Notes: generated by a model from the letters alone, not told the origin. Shown: positions 1-6,662, numbered from the stretch's first letter. The stretch: 9,027 nt of DNA from Bacteroidales bacterium (GCA_030526455.1 JAUNCU010000119.1:1-9027), one strand, 5' to 3'. Numbers and translations: made by a program.

Positions 1-377
1 AATCATTGATAATCAATGTGCATTTTTAAAATATCAAAACATCGCGGAAAACAGGTGAAAATCTGTGAGATTTCTGTGTGGGGCTTTTTTCAGCGAATTT
101 AACGAATTATGCGAATTTGATTTTGTTGAATCTCGTTGAATCTGTGTGGGGTTTATAGAACACGAATCTCACGAATTTCACGAATTATCTTTCTGAAAAT
201 CTGTGAGATCCGTGAGATCTGTGTGGGGCTGTGTTCAACGAATTTCACGAATTATCTTTTTGAAAATCTGTGAGATTCGTGAGATCTGTGTGGGGCTGTG
301 TTCAACGAATTTTACGAATTATCTTTCTGAAAATCCGTGAGATCCGTGAGATCTGTGTGGGGCACTTGTTTACTCTC
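1..377. repeat. Gene-free region with degenerate 67-bp tandem repeat array
   Basis: No convincing coding region is seen. The stretch is built from five copies of a unit whose anchor TGTGTGGGG ends at 83, 151, 228, 295 and 362. The last three copies are exactly 67 bp apart (GAAAAT starts at 195, 262 and 329); the first two are degenerate, with spacings of 68 and 77. Each good unit reads: a purine-rich CTGTGAGATC/CGTGAGATCT tract with a 10-bp internal period, then GTGTGGGG, then ACGAATTTCACGAATT with a 9-bp internal period. The GTGAGAT arm can pair with the following ACGAATTTCACGAAT arm (for example 275-289 with 305-319), leaving a loop of about 15 nt. The array starts 15 bp beyond the fucosidase stop codon, so it would form that gene's 3' untranslated region. 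Similar repeats are common between Bacteroidales genes (recalled, not searched). Its function is unknown. Confidence 0.8.
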
Positions 378-1697
378 TTACTTGAGTACTAGCACGTAGT
401 CGATTGTGGGGGTGTGGTGGGGGATTGTGAGGGTGAGGGTGCCTTCTTTGGTTTGCTTGAAGGGCACTTTTTCGCCTGTGGTGAATACGGTTGCCGTTTT
501 CACCTTGCCTTTGAGCGGGAGGGTGAGGGTGGTGCCTGCAGTGGCGTTGTCGGTGAGGTGGACGTATTGCACGGTGCCTTTGCGGGTCATGGCGCCCCAT
601 GACTGTGGCAGCACGTCGCCAGCGGTGGTGCCGTAGATGGTTTCACCATATTCGCGCAGCCACTTGCCCACGCCTTTCAGGCGCTCGAGGGCGATGGCAG
701 GGAGTTCACCGTTGGGTTGGGGGCCAATGTTGAGCAGCAGGTTGGCGCCCTTGCCCGAGGTGTTGATGAGCAGATGCACGATATCCTCCACACTCTTGTA
801 GTTGAGGTCCTTCACCTTATATCCCCACATGCCGTTCATCGTTTGGCAGGTTTCGAGCGGCAGGCGGCTCACTTCGGCAGCCTTGTCGACGAATCCCGCG
901 GTGTTTTCGCCTGGGAGGTCGCGCTCAAAAATCTGGATATCTTCGCCGTCCTTAATCGCCTCGTGATGGTTGTTGCCGATAAGGCAGGCGGGCTGCAAGC
1001 GGTGAATGAGGTCGTATTGCGGGCGCAGTTGCCAGTCGAAGGGGATAGAGTCGCTGTCGTGATCCCAGTAGCCGTCAAACCATATGGCGCCAATCTTGCC
1101 GTAGCGCGTGAGCAACTCGGTGAGTTGCTGGTTCATGAAGTCGTAGTAGTGCTTCCAATCGGCCTTCTTAGGGTCCTTGCCCGTCTTCAGGCCGGTGCGC
1201 CCGGCGGGGTAGTCCTCGCGGGTCCAGTCGAGGTGAGAGTAGTAGAGGTGCAGACGCATGTCGGCGCTGTGGCAGGCGTCGGCCAGTTCGGCAATCACGT
1301 CGCGTCCGAAGGGCGTAGCCTCCACGATATTGTAGGTCGAAGCGTCGGTTTTCCACATCGAGAAACCCTCGTGGTGGCGGCTGGTGAAGCACACATATTT
1401 CGCCCCCGCGTCTTTAAACGCCTCCACCCACTGCTTGGCGTCGAAGCGATGAGGATAGAAAGCGTCGGCCGACTTGGCGTATTCGGCGTGGTGGGTGCCA
1501 GAGTTCTGGAGATACCATTCGCCTTGGGCAAACATACTGTAGAGACCCCAGTGGAGGAAGATACCGAATTTCATGTCGGCAAACTCGGCGCGCGAACGCA
1601 GATTCTCCTCAGAAGGCACATAGGCGCCCTGGGCAAAACTTTGGCCACCGATGCAGGCAAAAAGCAGCAGCGCGGCCATCAACTTTTTCAGTTTCAT
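378..1697 (-). CDS. Secreted alpha-L-fucosidase, glycoside hydrolase family 29
   Basis: A 439-residue retaining exo-alpha-L-fucosidase that would remove terminal alpha-linked L-fucose from glycans in the periplasm or at the surface. Residues 1-22 form a signal peptide with a likely signal peptidase I site after SFA (A22/Q23). A Cys at 15 follows LFA, but Phe at -2 makes a poor lipobox. The (beta/alpha)8 catalytic domain spans about 30-350: GIFLHWG (45-51), the substrate-pocket motif SRHHEGF (106-112), and AIWFDG (204-209), whose D208 aligns with the GH29 nucleophile. The acid/base is less certain; E258 (FERDLP) and E282 (LETCQTMNG) are candidates. LLLNIGPQPNG (320-330) is typical near the end of the barrel, and 355-439 is the usual C-terminal beta-sandwich. 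Length is normal for the family. There is no dockerin, unlike its three neighbours. The start is supported by the signal peptide and a promoter about 35 bp upstream. GH29 assignment is firm; linkage specificity cannot be read. Confidence 0.95.
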   Translation of the reverse strand: MKLKKLMAALLLFACIGGQSFAQGAYVPSEENLRSRAEFADMKFGIFLHWGLYSMFAQGEWYLQNSGTHHAEYAKSADAFYPHRFDAKQWVEAFKDAGAKYVCFTSRHHEGFSMWKTDASTYNIVEATPFGRDVIAELADACHSADMRLHLYYSHLDWTREDYPAGRTGLKTGKDPKKADWKHYYDFMNQQLTELLTRYGKIGAIWFDGYWDHDSDSIPFDWQLRPQYDLIHRLQPACLIGNNHHEAIKDGEDIQIFERDLPGENTAGFVDKAAEVSRLPLETCQTMNGMWGYKVKDLNYKSVEDIVHLLINTSGKGANLLLNIGPQPNGELPAIALERLKGVGKWLREYGETIYGTTAGDVLPQSWGAMTRKGTVQYVHLTDNATAGTTLTLPLKGKVKTATVFTTGEKVPFKQTKEGTLTLTIPHHTPTIDYVLVLK

Positions 1698-1726
1698 AAG
1701 ATGTGAGTTGTTACGATTTACTAATA

Positions 1727-1761
1727 TGTTACAAATTTATGAATTTTTTCGGTTATCTTTG
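1727..1761 (+). promoter_or_regulatory. Bacteroidetes-type promoter for the first GHL10 gene
   Basis: TATCTTTG at 1754-1761 fits the -7 consensus TAnnTTTG exactly. The -33 element is weak; the best candidate is TGTT at 1727-1730. Transcription would start near 1768, about 16 nt before the ATG at 1784. This decides the start codon, because an in-frame GTG at 1703 lies upstream of the promoter and could not be on this transcript. Confidence 0.65.
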
Positions 1762-1765
1762 CAAA
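1732..1765 (-). promoter_or_regulatory. Bacteroidetes-type promoter for the GH29 gene
   Basis: Read on the minus strand, TTTG (1765-1762) is followed after 22 nt by TAAATTTG (1739-1732), matching the Bacteroidetes -33 TTTG / -7 TAnnTTTG consensus; the spacer is slightly longer than usual. Transcription would start near 1725, giving a leader of about 28 nt before the ATG at 1697. The -33 element directly abuts the -7 element of the opposing promoter. Confidence 0.6.
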
Positions 1766-1783
1766 ATTAATCTACAATCCATT

Positions 1784-4402
1784 ATGACAAACTTACTGAA
1801 ACGACTACTCATTCTTAGTGCAATCTTTGCATTTTCCTCCGTTAGTGCGCTGGCTTACAGCGTAGTGAAGACCGAATTTCGCTCGGCTTGGGTGGCCACG
1901 GTGTGGGCGCTCGACTGGCCCACGGTGGGCGCTTCGGCCCAGCAGCAGATGGCCGAGATGGACCGCATGCTCGACTCGCTGGCGAGCAACAACTTCAACG
2001 CCGTGAACTTCCAGGTGCGCTCCATGTGCGACGCCATGAATAAATCGAGTTACGAACCCTGGTCGAGTTACCTCACCGGCAACCGTGGCGAAGACCCCGG
2101 CTACGACCCGCTGCAATATGTGGTGGACGGCTGCCACCGCCGCGGCATGGAGTGCCACGCGTGGGTGAATCCCTACCGCTTCTCCACCGGGTCGAACTGG
2201 ACCACCCCCATCGACGAAGAACTCAAGGCCAGCGGACACCTGCTGTCGTACACCAATAGCGGCGGCAGCACCACCACCATCCTCGACCCCGCACAGCAGT
2301 GGACCATCGACCGCATCGTGAACGTGTGTCGCGAACTGGTGACCAACTACGACCTCGACGGCATACTCTACGACGACTATTTCTACCCCAACGGCATTCC
2401 CAGCAACAGCAACGCCGGCGACTATGAAGAATGGAAAAACTCGGGCACGAAACTGAGCATAGGCGACTGGCGCCGCGACAACGTGAACCGCATGGTGAAG
2501 GCCGTCTACGACATGATTCAGACCGTGAAGCCATGGGTGCGCTACGGCATCTCGCCCGCAGGCGTGGCTTGCTCGAGCAGCACCGTGGCGAAGAAATATG
2601 GCATCGACCCATGCCCCGGCAGCGACTGGCAATATAACGGCATCTTCTCCGACCCCATCGCGTGGTATAACGACAAGAGCGTGGACTACATCTCGCCACA
2701 GGTGTACTGGACCATAGGCTACAGCGCCGCCGACTACGGCAAAATCACGCCCTGGTGGGGCAAGGTGGCTCAGAAATTTGGCCGCCACGTGTATATTTCC
2801 CACTCCATCTCGTCGCTCACGGGCGCCAGCAAAGGCGATCACGCACCCACGCTCAACGCCAGCGGCCCCAACAGCACTTCCTACGACGAATACGTGAACG
2901 AAGTGGAGATGAACCGCAGCACCAACTATCAGGACGCTCCCGGCAGCATCTACTACTCTTGTAAATACCTCTACGCCCTGGGCGCGAAGGAATCGTTTGC
3001 CCACTACCTGAAGCGCACCGTGTATGCCCACCCCGCGCTGCCACCCGCCATGCCATGGAAGGTGGCCAGCAACCCTGGCACCGTGTCGGGCGTGAGCAAG
3101 GTGGCCTACGACCTCACGTGGAGCGGCTTCGACAACGTGCGCTACACCGTCTACGCCGTGCCCGAATCGGTGCCACAGGAGCAATTCACCAAGCAGGTGG
3201 AATATTTGCTCGGCATCACCTATGAGCCACATTTCGCCATCCCCGAGGCCTATCGCACTGGCTACCAGTATGCCATCTGCGTGCTCGACCGCTACGGCAA
3301 CGAATACACCGCCAAATTCCTCGGCAGCCAAGACGCCACTCTGCCAGCGCCCACGCTCATCGCTCCAGCCGATGGCGAAATGGTGACCGACCCATTTGAA
3401 TACACCTGGCACAGCGTGGAAGGCGCCCAGCAATACACCGTAGAGGTGGCCGACGATGCGCTCTTCAAGCACATCACCCACACCTTCGCCACCGCCGACA
3501 CCACGCTCCTCTCTACCCTGATGGAAGGCGTGACCAGCGACGTGAAGCACTACTGGCGCGTGCACGCCTGTGCGCTGAACTATAACGACGGCATCAGCGA
3601 AGGCCGCGCGTTCACGCCCCACCGCCTCGAGGTGATTTACCCCGCCCACAATCAGCAGGACGTGCCCAACGACCCCGTGATTCGCTGGACCAACACCGGC
3701 GGCGATGAGGTGCTCGTGGAAATCTCTACCGACGAAGAATTCGCGCCCGCGAGCATCGTGTTCAGCGGCGCATCCACCACCAACGCGCTGCAAATTCCGC
3801 TCTACACGCTCCACAGCGGCACGCGCTACTACGCCCGCGTTACGCTCAAGGGTAAAACCAGCCCTGCGGTGATGTTTACCACCGTGTATCGCGAGTCGGT
3901 GGCACCCACCATCGTTTCGCCCGCGCGCGATGGCGAAACCCTCAACAGCCGCCAGCGCATCGTGCTTGAGCCACAGTTGGCCGCCGAGAATATGATTATT
4001 GAAATCAGTTCTTCTGCCACTTCATGGGGCCGCAACCGCTTCGTGGAAACGCTCAAGAACTACCAGCACGCCACCACACTCACCCTGGGCGAACTGAAGG
4101 TGAACAACGCGCTGCTCGCCGATGGCACCACCTATTACGTGCGCACCAAGTCGTCGTATATCGACACCGGCGGCACCCTCCGCGCCACCGACTACGGCAC
4201 CGTGCGCTCGTTCGTCTACAAGAAAGTGGCAGCCCTGGGCGACGTGAATGAAGACGGCGAAGTGAACGTGAGCGACGTCACCGCCCTCATCAACCGCATC
4301 TTAGGCACCGCAGAATACCCCGACGAAGCCTGCGACATCAACGCCGACGGCGTGGTAAACGTAAGCGACGTAACAGCCCTCATCAATTTGATTCTGGGGT
4401 AA
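1784..4402 (+). CDS. Secreted GHL10 (DUF187) glycoside hydrolase-like protein with beta-sandwich modules and C-terminal dockerin pair
   Basis: 872 residues from the ATG at 1784. Signal peptide about 1-24 (basic LLKR, hydrophobic core, ALA before Y25). Residues 29-410 are a GHL10/COG1649 TIM-barrel domain: EFRSAWVATVWALDWPT, NFQVRSMCDA (75-84), HAWVNPYR (125-132), GILYDDYFYP (193-202, with acidic pair D197/D198), YGISPAG (254-260) and DYISPQVYW (301-309). The characterised relative E. coli DigH (YddW) cleaves peptide-free peptidoglycan glycan, so a glycan-cleaving role is plausible; the real substrate is not shown. Then come an FN3-like module (about 430-512) and three further beta-sandwich modules (about 522-615, 616-705, 706-812), each with a YYxR or YWRV strand. 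Residues 819-872 are a dockerin type I pair with loops DVNEDGEVNVSD and DINADGVVNVSD. The upstream in-frame GTG (1703) is rejected because it precedes both the promoter and the signal peptide. It is divergent from GH29 and paralogous to the gene at the right edge. Confidence 0.92.
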   Translation: MTNLLKRLLILSAIFAFSSVSALAYSVVKTEFRSAWVATVWALDWPTVGASAQQQMAEMDRMLDSLASNNFNAVNFQVRSMCDAMNKSSYEPWSSYLTGNRGEDPGYDPLQYVVDGCHRRGMECHAWVNPYRFSTGSNWTTPIDEELKASGHLLSYTNSGGSTTTILDPAQQWTIDRIVNVCRELVTNYDLDGILYDDYFYPNGIPSNSNAGDYEEWKNSGTKLSIGDWRRDNVNRMVKAVYDMIQTVKPWVRYGISPAGVACSSSTVAKKYGIDPCPGSDWQYNGIFSDPIAWYNDKSVDYISPQVYWTIGYSAADYGKITPWWGKVAQKFGRHVYISHSISSLTGASKGDHAPTLNASGPNSTSYDEYVNEVEMNRSTNYQDAPGSIYYSCKYLYALGAKESFAHYLKRTVYAHPALPPAMPWKVASNPGTVSGVSKVAYDLTWSGFDNVRYTVYAVPESVPQEQFTKQVEYLLGITYEPHFAIPEAYRTGYQYAICVLDRYGNEYTAKFLGSQDATLPAPTLIAPADGEMVTDPFEYTWHSVEGAQQYTVEVADDALFKHITHTFATADTTLLSTLMEGVTSDVKHYWRVHACALNYNDGISEGRAFTPHRLEVIYPAHNQQDVPNDPVIRWTNTGGDEVLVEISTDEEFAPASIVFSGASTTNALQIPLYTLHSGTRYYARVTLKGKTSPAVMFTTVYRESVAPTIVSPARDGETLNSRQRIVLEPQLAAENMIIEISSSATSWGRNRFVETLKNYQHATTLTLGELKVNNALLADGTTYYVRTKSSYIDTGGTLRATDYGTVRSFVYKKVAALGDVNEDGEVNVSDVTALINRILGTAEYPDEACDINADGVVNVSDVTALINLILG
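4238..4399 (+). other. Dockerin type I pair at the C-terminus of the first GHL10 protein
   Basis: Two 12-residue calcium loops (Asp/Asn at 1, 3, 5, 9 and 12, Gly at 6), each followed by the helix VTALINxIL, joined by GTAEYPDEAC. Positions 10/11, which govern cohesin choice in clostridial dockerins, are Val-Ser in both loops. The last 23 residues are identical to those of the second GHL10 protein; the 72 bp encoding them plus the stop differ at only five synonymous third positions. Confidence 0.9.
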
Positions 4403-4421
4403 AGAGCCTCTCCCAAAACCG

Positions 4422-4464
4422 CAGCCTCTCCCAAACCCTCCCCTGAAGGGAAGGGCTTACTGAC
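4422..4464 (+). repeat. 43-bp conserved 3'-flank repeat, copy 1 (perfect inverted partner at 6819-6861)
   Basis: This element starts 20 bp after the first GHL10 stop codon and is identical in all 43 positions to the minus-strand sequence starting 8 bp after the second GHL10 stop. Inside it, 4436-4455 (CCCTCCCCTGAAGGGAAGGG) folds as an 8-position stem with one mismatch and a TGAA loop. No T run follows, so it is a weak intrinsic-terminator candidate and more like a dispersed REP-type element. Related CCTCTCCC...AAGGGAAGGG elements are recalled from other Bacteroidales intergenic regions but were not searched. Confidence 0.85.
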
Positions 4465-4481
4465 TGCGGGGGCAACATATT

Positions 4482-4572
4482 GTAGGGACGCGATACTTCG
4501 CATCTGCATTAGGCGTTGGTAATCAAAATAATAGCCTTCGCCTGGCGCGGACGCGATGTATCGCGTCCCTAC
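4482..4572. repeat. 91-bp MITE/REP-like element with 14-bp perfect terminal inverted repeats
   Basis: GTAGGGACGCGATA (4482-4495) is matched by its exact reverse complement at 4559-4572. The right end also forms a hairpin of its own: GGACGCGA (4549-4556), loop TGTA, TCGCGTCC (4561-4568). A further short pair, AGGCG (4511-4515) with CGCCT (4539-4543), lets the whole element fold. It has no coding capacity and no clear target-site duplication at its edges, so it is a non-autonomous palindromic repeat of uncertain mobility. Confidence 0.75.
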
Positions 4573-4729
4573 CTTATTCTACGTTTTGACACATCCCCCA
4601 ACCTTGTTCTGTGTTTTGGCCGCCTTTTTTCGATGGCTTTGGGGCTTTTGATGGGGCTGATTGGGGGTACTTATATATGGTGGGGCGTCTTGGTTTTTCA
4701 GGGCGCCTTGCTTTTTTTCTTTGATTTGT

Positions 4730-4760
4730 TTTGTGGAATTGTATCTATTCTGTAACTTTG
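4730..4760 (+). promoter_or_regulatory. Bacteroidetes-type promoter for the BspA-like gene
   Basis: TTTG (4730-4733), a 19-bp spacer and TAACTTTG (4753-4760) give a full match to the -33/-7 consensus. Transcription would start near 4767, leaving an AT-rich leader of about 100 nt before the ATG at 4870. The leader has a small dyad, TGATTT (4828-4833) with AAATCA (4839-4844), but no riboswitch or clear ribosome-binding sequence is recognised. Confidence 0.75.
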
Positions 4761-4869
4761 CGTTGAAACGGGAAAAAATTCCAGCATTTTGGCATGATTT
4801 TTCGTTTTTGTGCAGCATTGCGCTCTGTGATTTTGGCGAAATCAATATTATTAACAAGTATATCAGAGT

Positions 4870-6372
4870 ATGAAAAAAATCTACTTTCTTTTGGGTTTGC
4901 TGCTTTGCGGCATCAGTGCAAGCGCCTACGACTTCGAAGCCGGCGGCATTTACTACAACATCACCGGCACCGACAGCGTGACTGTGACTAAAGGCACCAA
5001 CAACTACTTCGGCACCGTCAACATCCCCGAAAAGGTGACCAACGGCGAGAAGGAATATGTGGTGGGCGCTATCGAAGCCGACGCTTTCAGCGGCACCAAC
5101 ATCAACACTGTGGTGATTCCCGGTAGCGTGAACGCGATCCCCGACAAGGCTTTCAGCAGTTGTAAGCAACTGAAATTGGCTTACCTCGACAAGGGTGTGA
5201 CCAGCATCGGCGAAAGTGCGTTTAGCAACTGCGAAACCATGAACTCGCTCACTCTGCCCAACACCGTGACCACCATCGGCAACAACGCCTTCCAGAGTTG
5301 TAAATCACTGCCATCGGTCACCATCCCCGGCAGCGTGAAGCACATCAGCGACTGCGCTTTCTTGATGTGCACCGGCTTGCAATACGTCACCATCACCGAC
5401 GGCGTGGAAAGCATCGGCTCTTCGGCATTCTTCGGTTGCAACCGCCTCACTTCCATCGCGCTGCCTAACAGTGTGAAGACGCTCAGCAACGGTGCGTTCA
5501 TGTCGTGCATCTATCTGAAGACCGTGACGCTGGGCAGCGCACTCGCTACCATTGGCGACGACTGCTTCACCAATTGCCACAGCATCCAGAGTATCGATGT
5601 GGCCGACGAGAATCCTAATTTCACCTCTATCGAGGGCGTGCTTTTCAACAACGACACCACCACCATCATGCTCTATCCACCCGCTCGCCCAGGCGAAACC
5701 TACGCCTTCCCCGCTAGCGTGACCAAGATTGGCAAACAGGCTTTCCGCAACAACACCAAACTCGTGAACGTTGACATTCCCGACGGCATCACCGAAATCG
5801 GCGACTATGCCTTCTCTGGCGCCGGCCGCTTGGCCAACGTGACCATGACCAACAGCGTGGGCTACATCGGCACCAGCGCATTCTACGGATGCCTCGTGCT
5901 GAAGTCGATTCGCCTCTCGGAAGCCATCATGGCGCTCAACTACAGCGTGTTTAAGGACTGCTACGCGCTCGACTCCATCACCATCCCCGCTAGCGTGAAG
6001 CGCGTGGAAAGTTCGGCGTTCGCTTCGTGCAACAAACTCACCGCCATCACCTGCTTGCCCACCACGCCTCCTATGACCAACTCCTACGCATTCCAGGGCA
6101 TCAATCCCACCATCTACGTGCAGAAGGGCTGCAAAGAGGCTTATCTGAACGCATCGATATGGCAAAATTTCAAGATCGTGGAAATCGGAGCCGAAGACAT
6201 CCTTGGCGACGTGAACGGCGACGAACTCGTTAACGTGAGCGACGTAACCGCCCTCGTGAACCACATCCTCGGCACCGCAGAATACCCCACCGAGCGCTGC
6301 GACGTGAACAAAGACGGCGAAGTGAACGTGAGCGACGTAACCGCCCTCATCAACATCATCCTCGCCCAGTAA
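4870..6372 (+). CDS. Secreted BspA-like leucine-rich-repeat protein with C-terminal dockerin pair
   Basis: 500 residues. Signal peptide 1-19 (MKKIYFLLGLLLCGISASA, probable cleavage before Y20). After an N-terminal cap (DFEAGGIYYNITG, 21-33), residues about 67-400 hold some 13-14 BspA/LRR_5 repeats of 23 residues with the pattern IGxxAFxxCxxLxxVxIPxSVxx. One longer repeat near 251-282 carries the family's usual SIEGVLFNNDTTTIMLYPPA insertion. Residues 401-440 (TNSYAFQGINPTIYVQKGCKEAY) are the C-terminal cap. Residues 446-500 are a dockerin pair; the first loop, DVNGDELVNVSD, has Glu in place of the usual Gly at position 6, while the second is canonical. BspA proteins of Tannerella and Treponema bind fibronectin, fibrinogen and other bacteria, so an adhesin or binding role is likely; the ligand is unknown. 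It is transcribed alone from its own promoter and ends in a strong hairpin. Start choice is firm because of the signal peptide. Confidence 0.93.
   Translation: MKKIYFLLGLLLCGISASAYDFEAGGIYYNITGTDSVTVTKGTNNYFGTVNIPEKVTNGEKEYVVGAIEADAFSGTNINTVVIPGSVNAIPDKAFSSCKQLKLAYLDKGVTSIGESAFSNCETMNSLTLPNTVTTIGNNAFQSCKSLPSVTIPGSVKHISDCAFLMCTGLQYVTITDGVESIGSSAFFGCNRLTSIALPNSVKTLSNGAFMSCIYLKTVTLGSALATIGDDCFTNCHSIQSIDVADENPNFTSIEGVLFNNDTTTIMLYPPARPGETYAFPASVTKIGKQAFRNNTKLVNVDIPDGITEIGDYAFSGAGRLANVTMTNSVGYIGTSAFYGCLVLKSIRLSEAIMALNYSVFKDCYALDSITIPASVKRVESSAFASCNKLTAITCLPTTPPMTNSYAFQGINPTIYVQKGCKEAYLNASIWQNFKIVEIGAEDILGDVNGDELVNVSDVTALVNHILGTAEYPTERCDVNKDGEVNVSDVTALINIILAQ
6205..6369 (+). other. Dockerin type I pair at the C-terminus of the BspA-like protein
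   Basis: Two loops, DVNGDELVNVSD and DVNKDGEVNVSD, each followed by VTALxNxIL, with the linker GTAEYPTERC. It shares an exact 18-bp stretch (GGCACCGCAGAATACCCC) with the first GHL10 dockerin. The Gly-to-Glu change at position 6 of loop 1 may weaken calcium binding there. The protein ends ILAQ, not ILG as in both GHL10 proteins. Confidence 0.88.
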
Positions 6373-6425
6373 AGAAAACATCCCCCCCCCACAGCCGCCA
6401 CGCCACAAGAGCGTGAGCGAGCATC

Positions 6426-6471
6426 CACAATAAAGGAGAGCACAGCAACGTCTGTGCTCTCCTTTATTGTG
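6426..6471. terminator. Perfect 20-bp hairpin, terminator of the BspA-like gene
   Basis: 6426-6445 and 6452-6471 are exact reverse complements with the 6-nt loop CAACGT. The hairpin starts 54 nt after the BspA-like stop codon. The 3' arm ends CCTTTATTGTG, so the T tract is partial and lies inside the stem; an intrinsic terminator or 3'-end-protecting hairpin is the likely role. Confidence 0.7.
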
Positions 6472-6591
6472 TGGAGGGAATCATGGTAGGATGGGGAAAA
6501 GTAAAAACGGCTCAGTGGATTTTTTGTGTGGATTAGGAATCAGAAAAATGGAAGATAGGCAGCAATCCCCTTGGGGATTGGATGTGTGTAG

Positions 6592-6642
6592 GCAGGTATG
6601 CAGCCATGATGGAGCGCAGCGGAATCATGGCTGCATGCCTGC
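6592..6642. repeat. 19-bp inverted repeat with 13-nt loop
   Basis: 6592-6610 pairs with 6624-6642 across the loop GGAGCGCAGCGGA; the one non-Watson-Crick position is a G-T wobble on the plus strand. No T tract follows, so it is more like a dispersed palindromic repeat than a terminator. It lies 11 bp after another palindrome, CAATCCCC TT GGGGATTG (6563-6580). Confidence 0.7.
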
Positions 6643-6662
6643 ACCCGATGCACCCTCAAAAT

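Larger units (their letters stand above)
4403..4869. other. Gene-free spacer with repeat elements, promoter and leader
   Basis: No credible gene. From left to right it holds: a duplicated GCCTCTCCCAAA tract (4406-4438, 18-bp period); the 43-bp element shared with the second GHL10 gene (4422-4464); a 91-bp inverted-repeat element (4482-4572); an imperfect 30-bp-period direct repeat (4571-4590 and 4601-4620, 16 of 20 positions equal); a T- and G-rich stretch with four G runs (4641-4685); the promoter at 4730-4760; and a leader of about 100 nt. Short open frames crossing this area begin inside the repeat element and look spurious. Confidence 0.75.

Noticed and set aside
54..363. CRISPR array
   Set aside because: Units are contiguous and nearly identical over their full 67 bp, so there are no unique spacers, and no cas gene is present.
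717..1706. Long open frame on the plus strand opposite the GH29 gene
   Set aside because: Antisense shadow of a GC-rich gene; no recognisable domain, and the minus-strand product is an unmistakable fucosidase.
1703..1783. In-frame N-terminal extension of the first GHL10 protein from a GTG at 1703
   Set aside because: It precedes the TATCTTTG promoter box, would place 27 residues before a clear signal peptide, and the ATG at 1784 explains everything.
1805..3814. 669-codon open frame on the minus strand opposite the first GHL10 gene
   Set aside because: Antisense artefact of GC-rich third positions; composition is dominated by Val, Ala, Gly and His with no domain signal.
4516..4755. Possible 79-residue hydrophobic small protein
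   Set aside because: It starts inside the 91-bp repeat element, ends just before the -7 box at 4753-4760, and its hydrophobicity comes from T-rich DNA; no promoter for it is seen.
5305..6408. 367-codon open frame opposite the BspA-like gene
   Set aside because: Mirror image of the LRR repeats; the apparent repetition comes from the real gene on the other strand.
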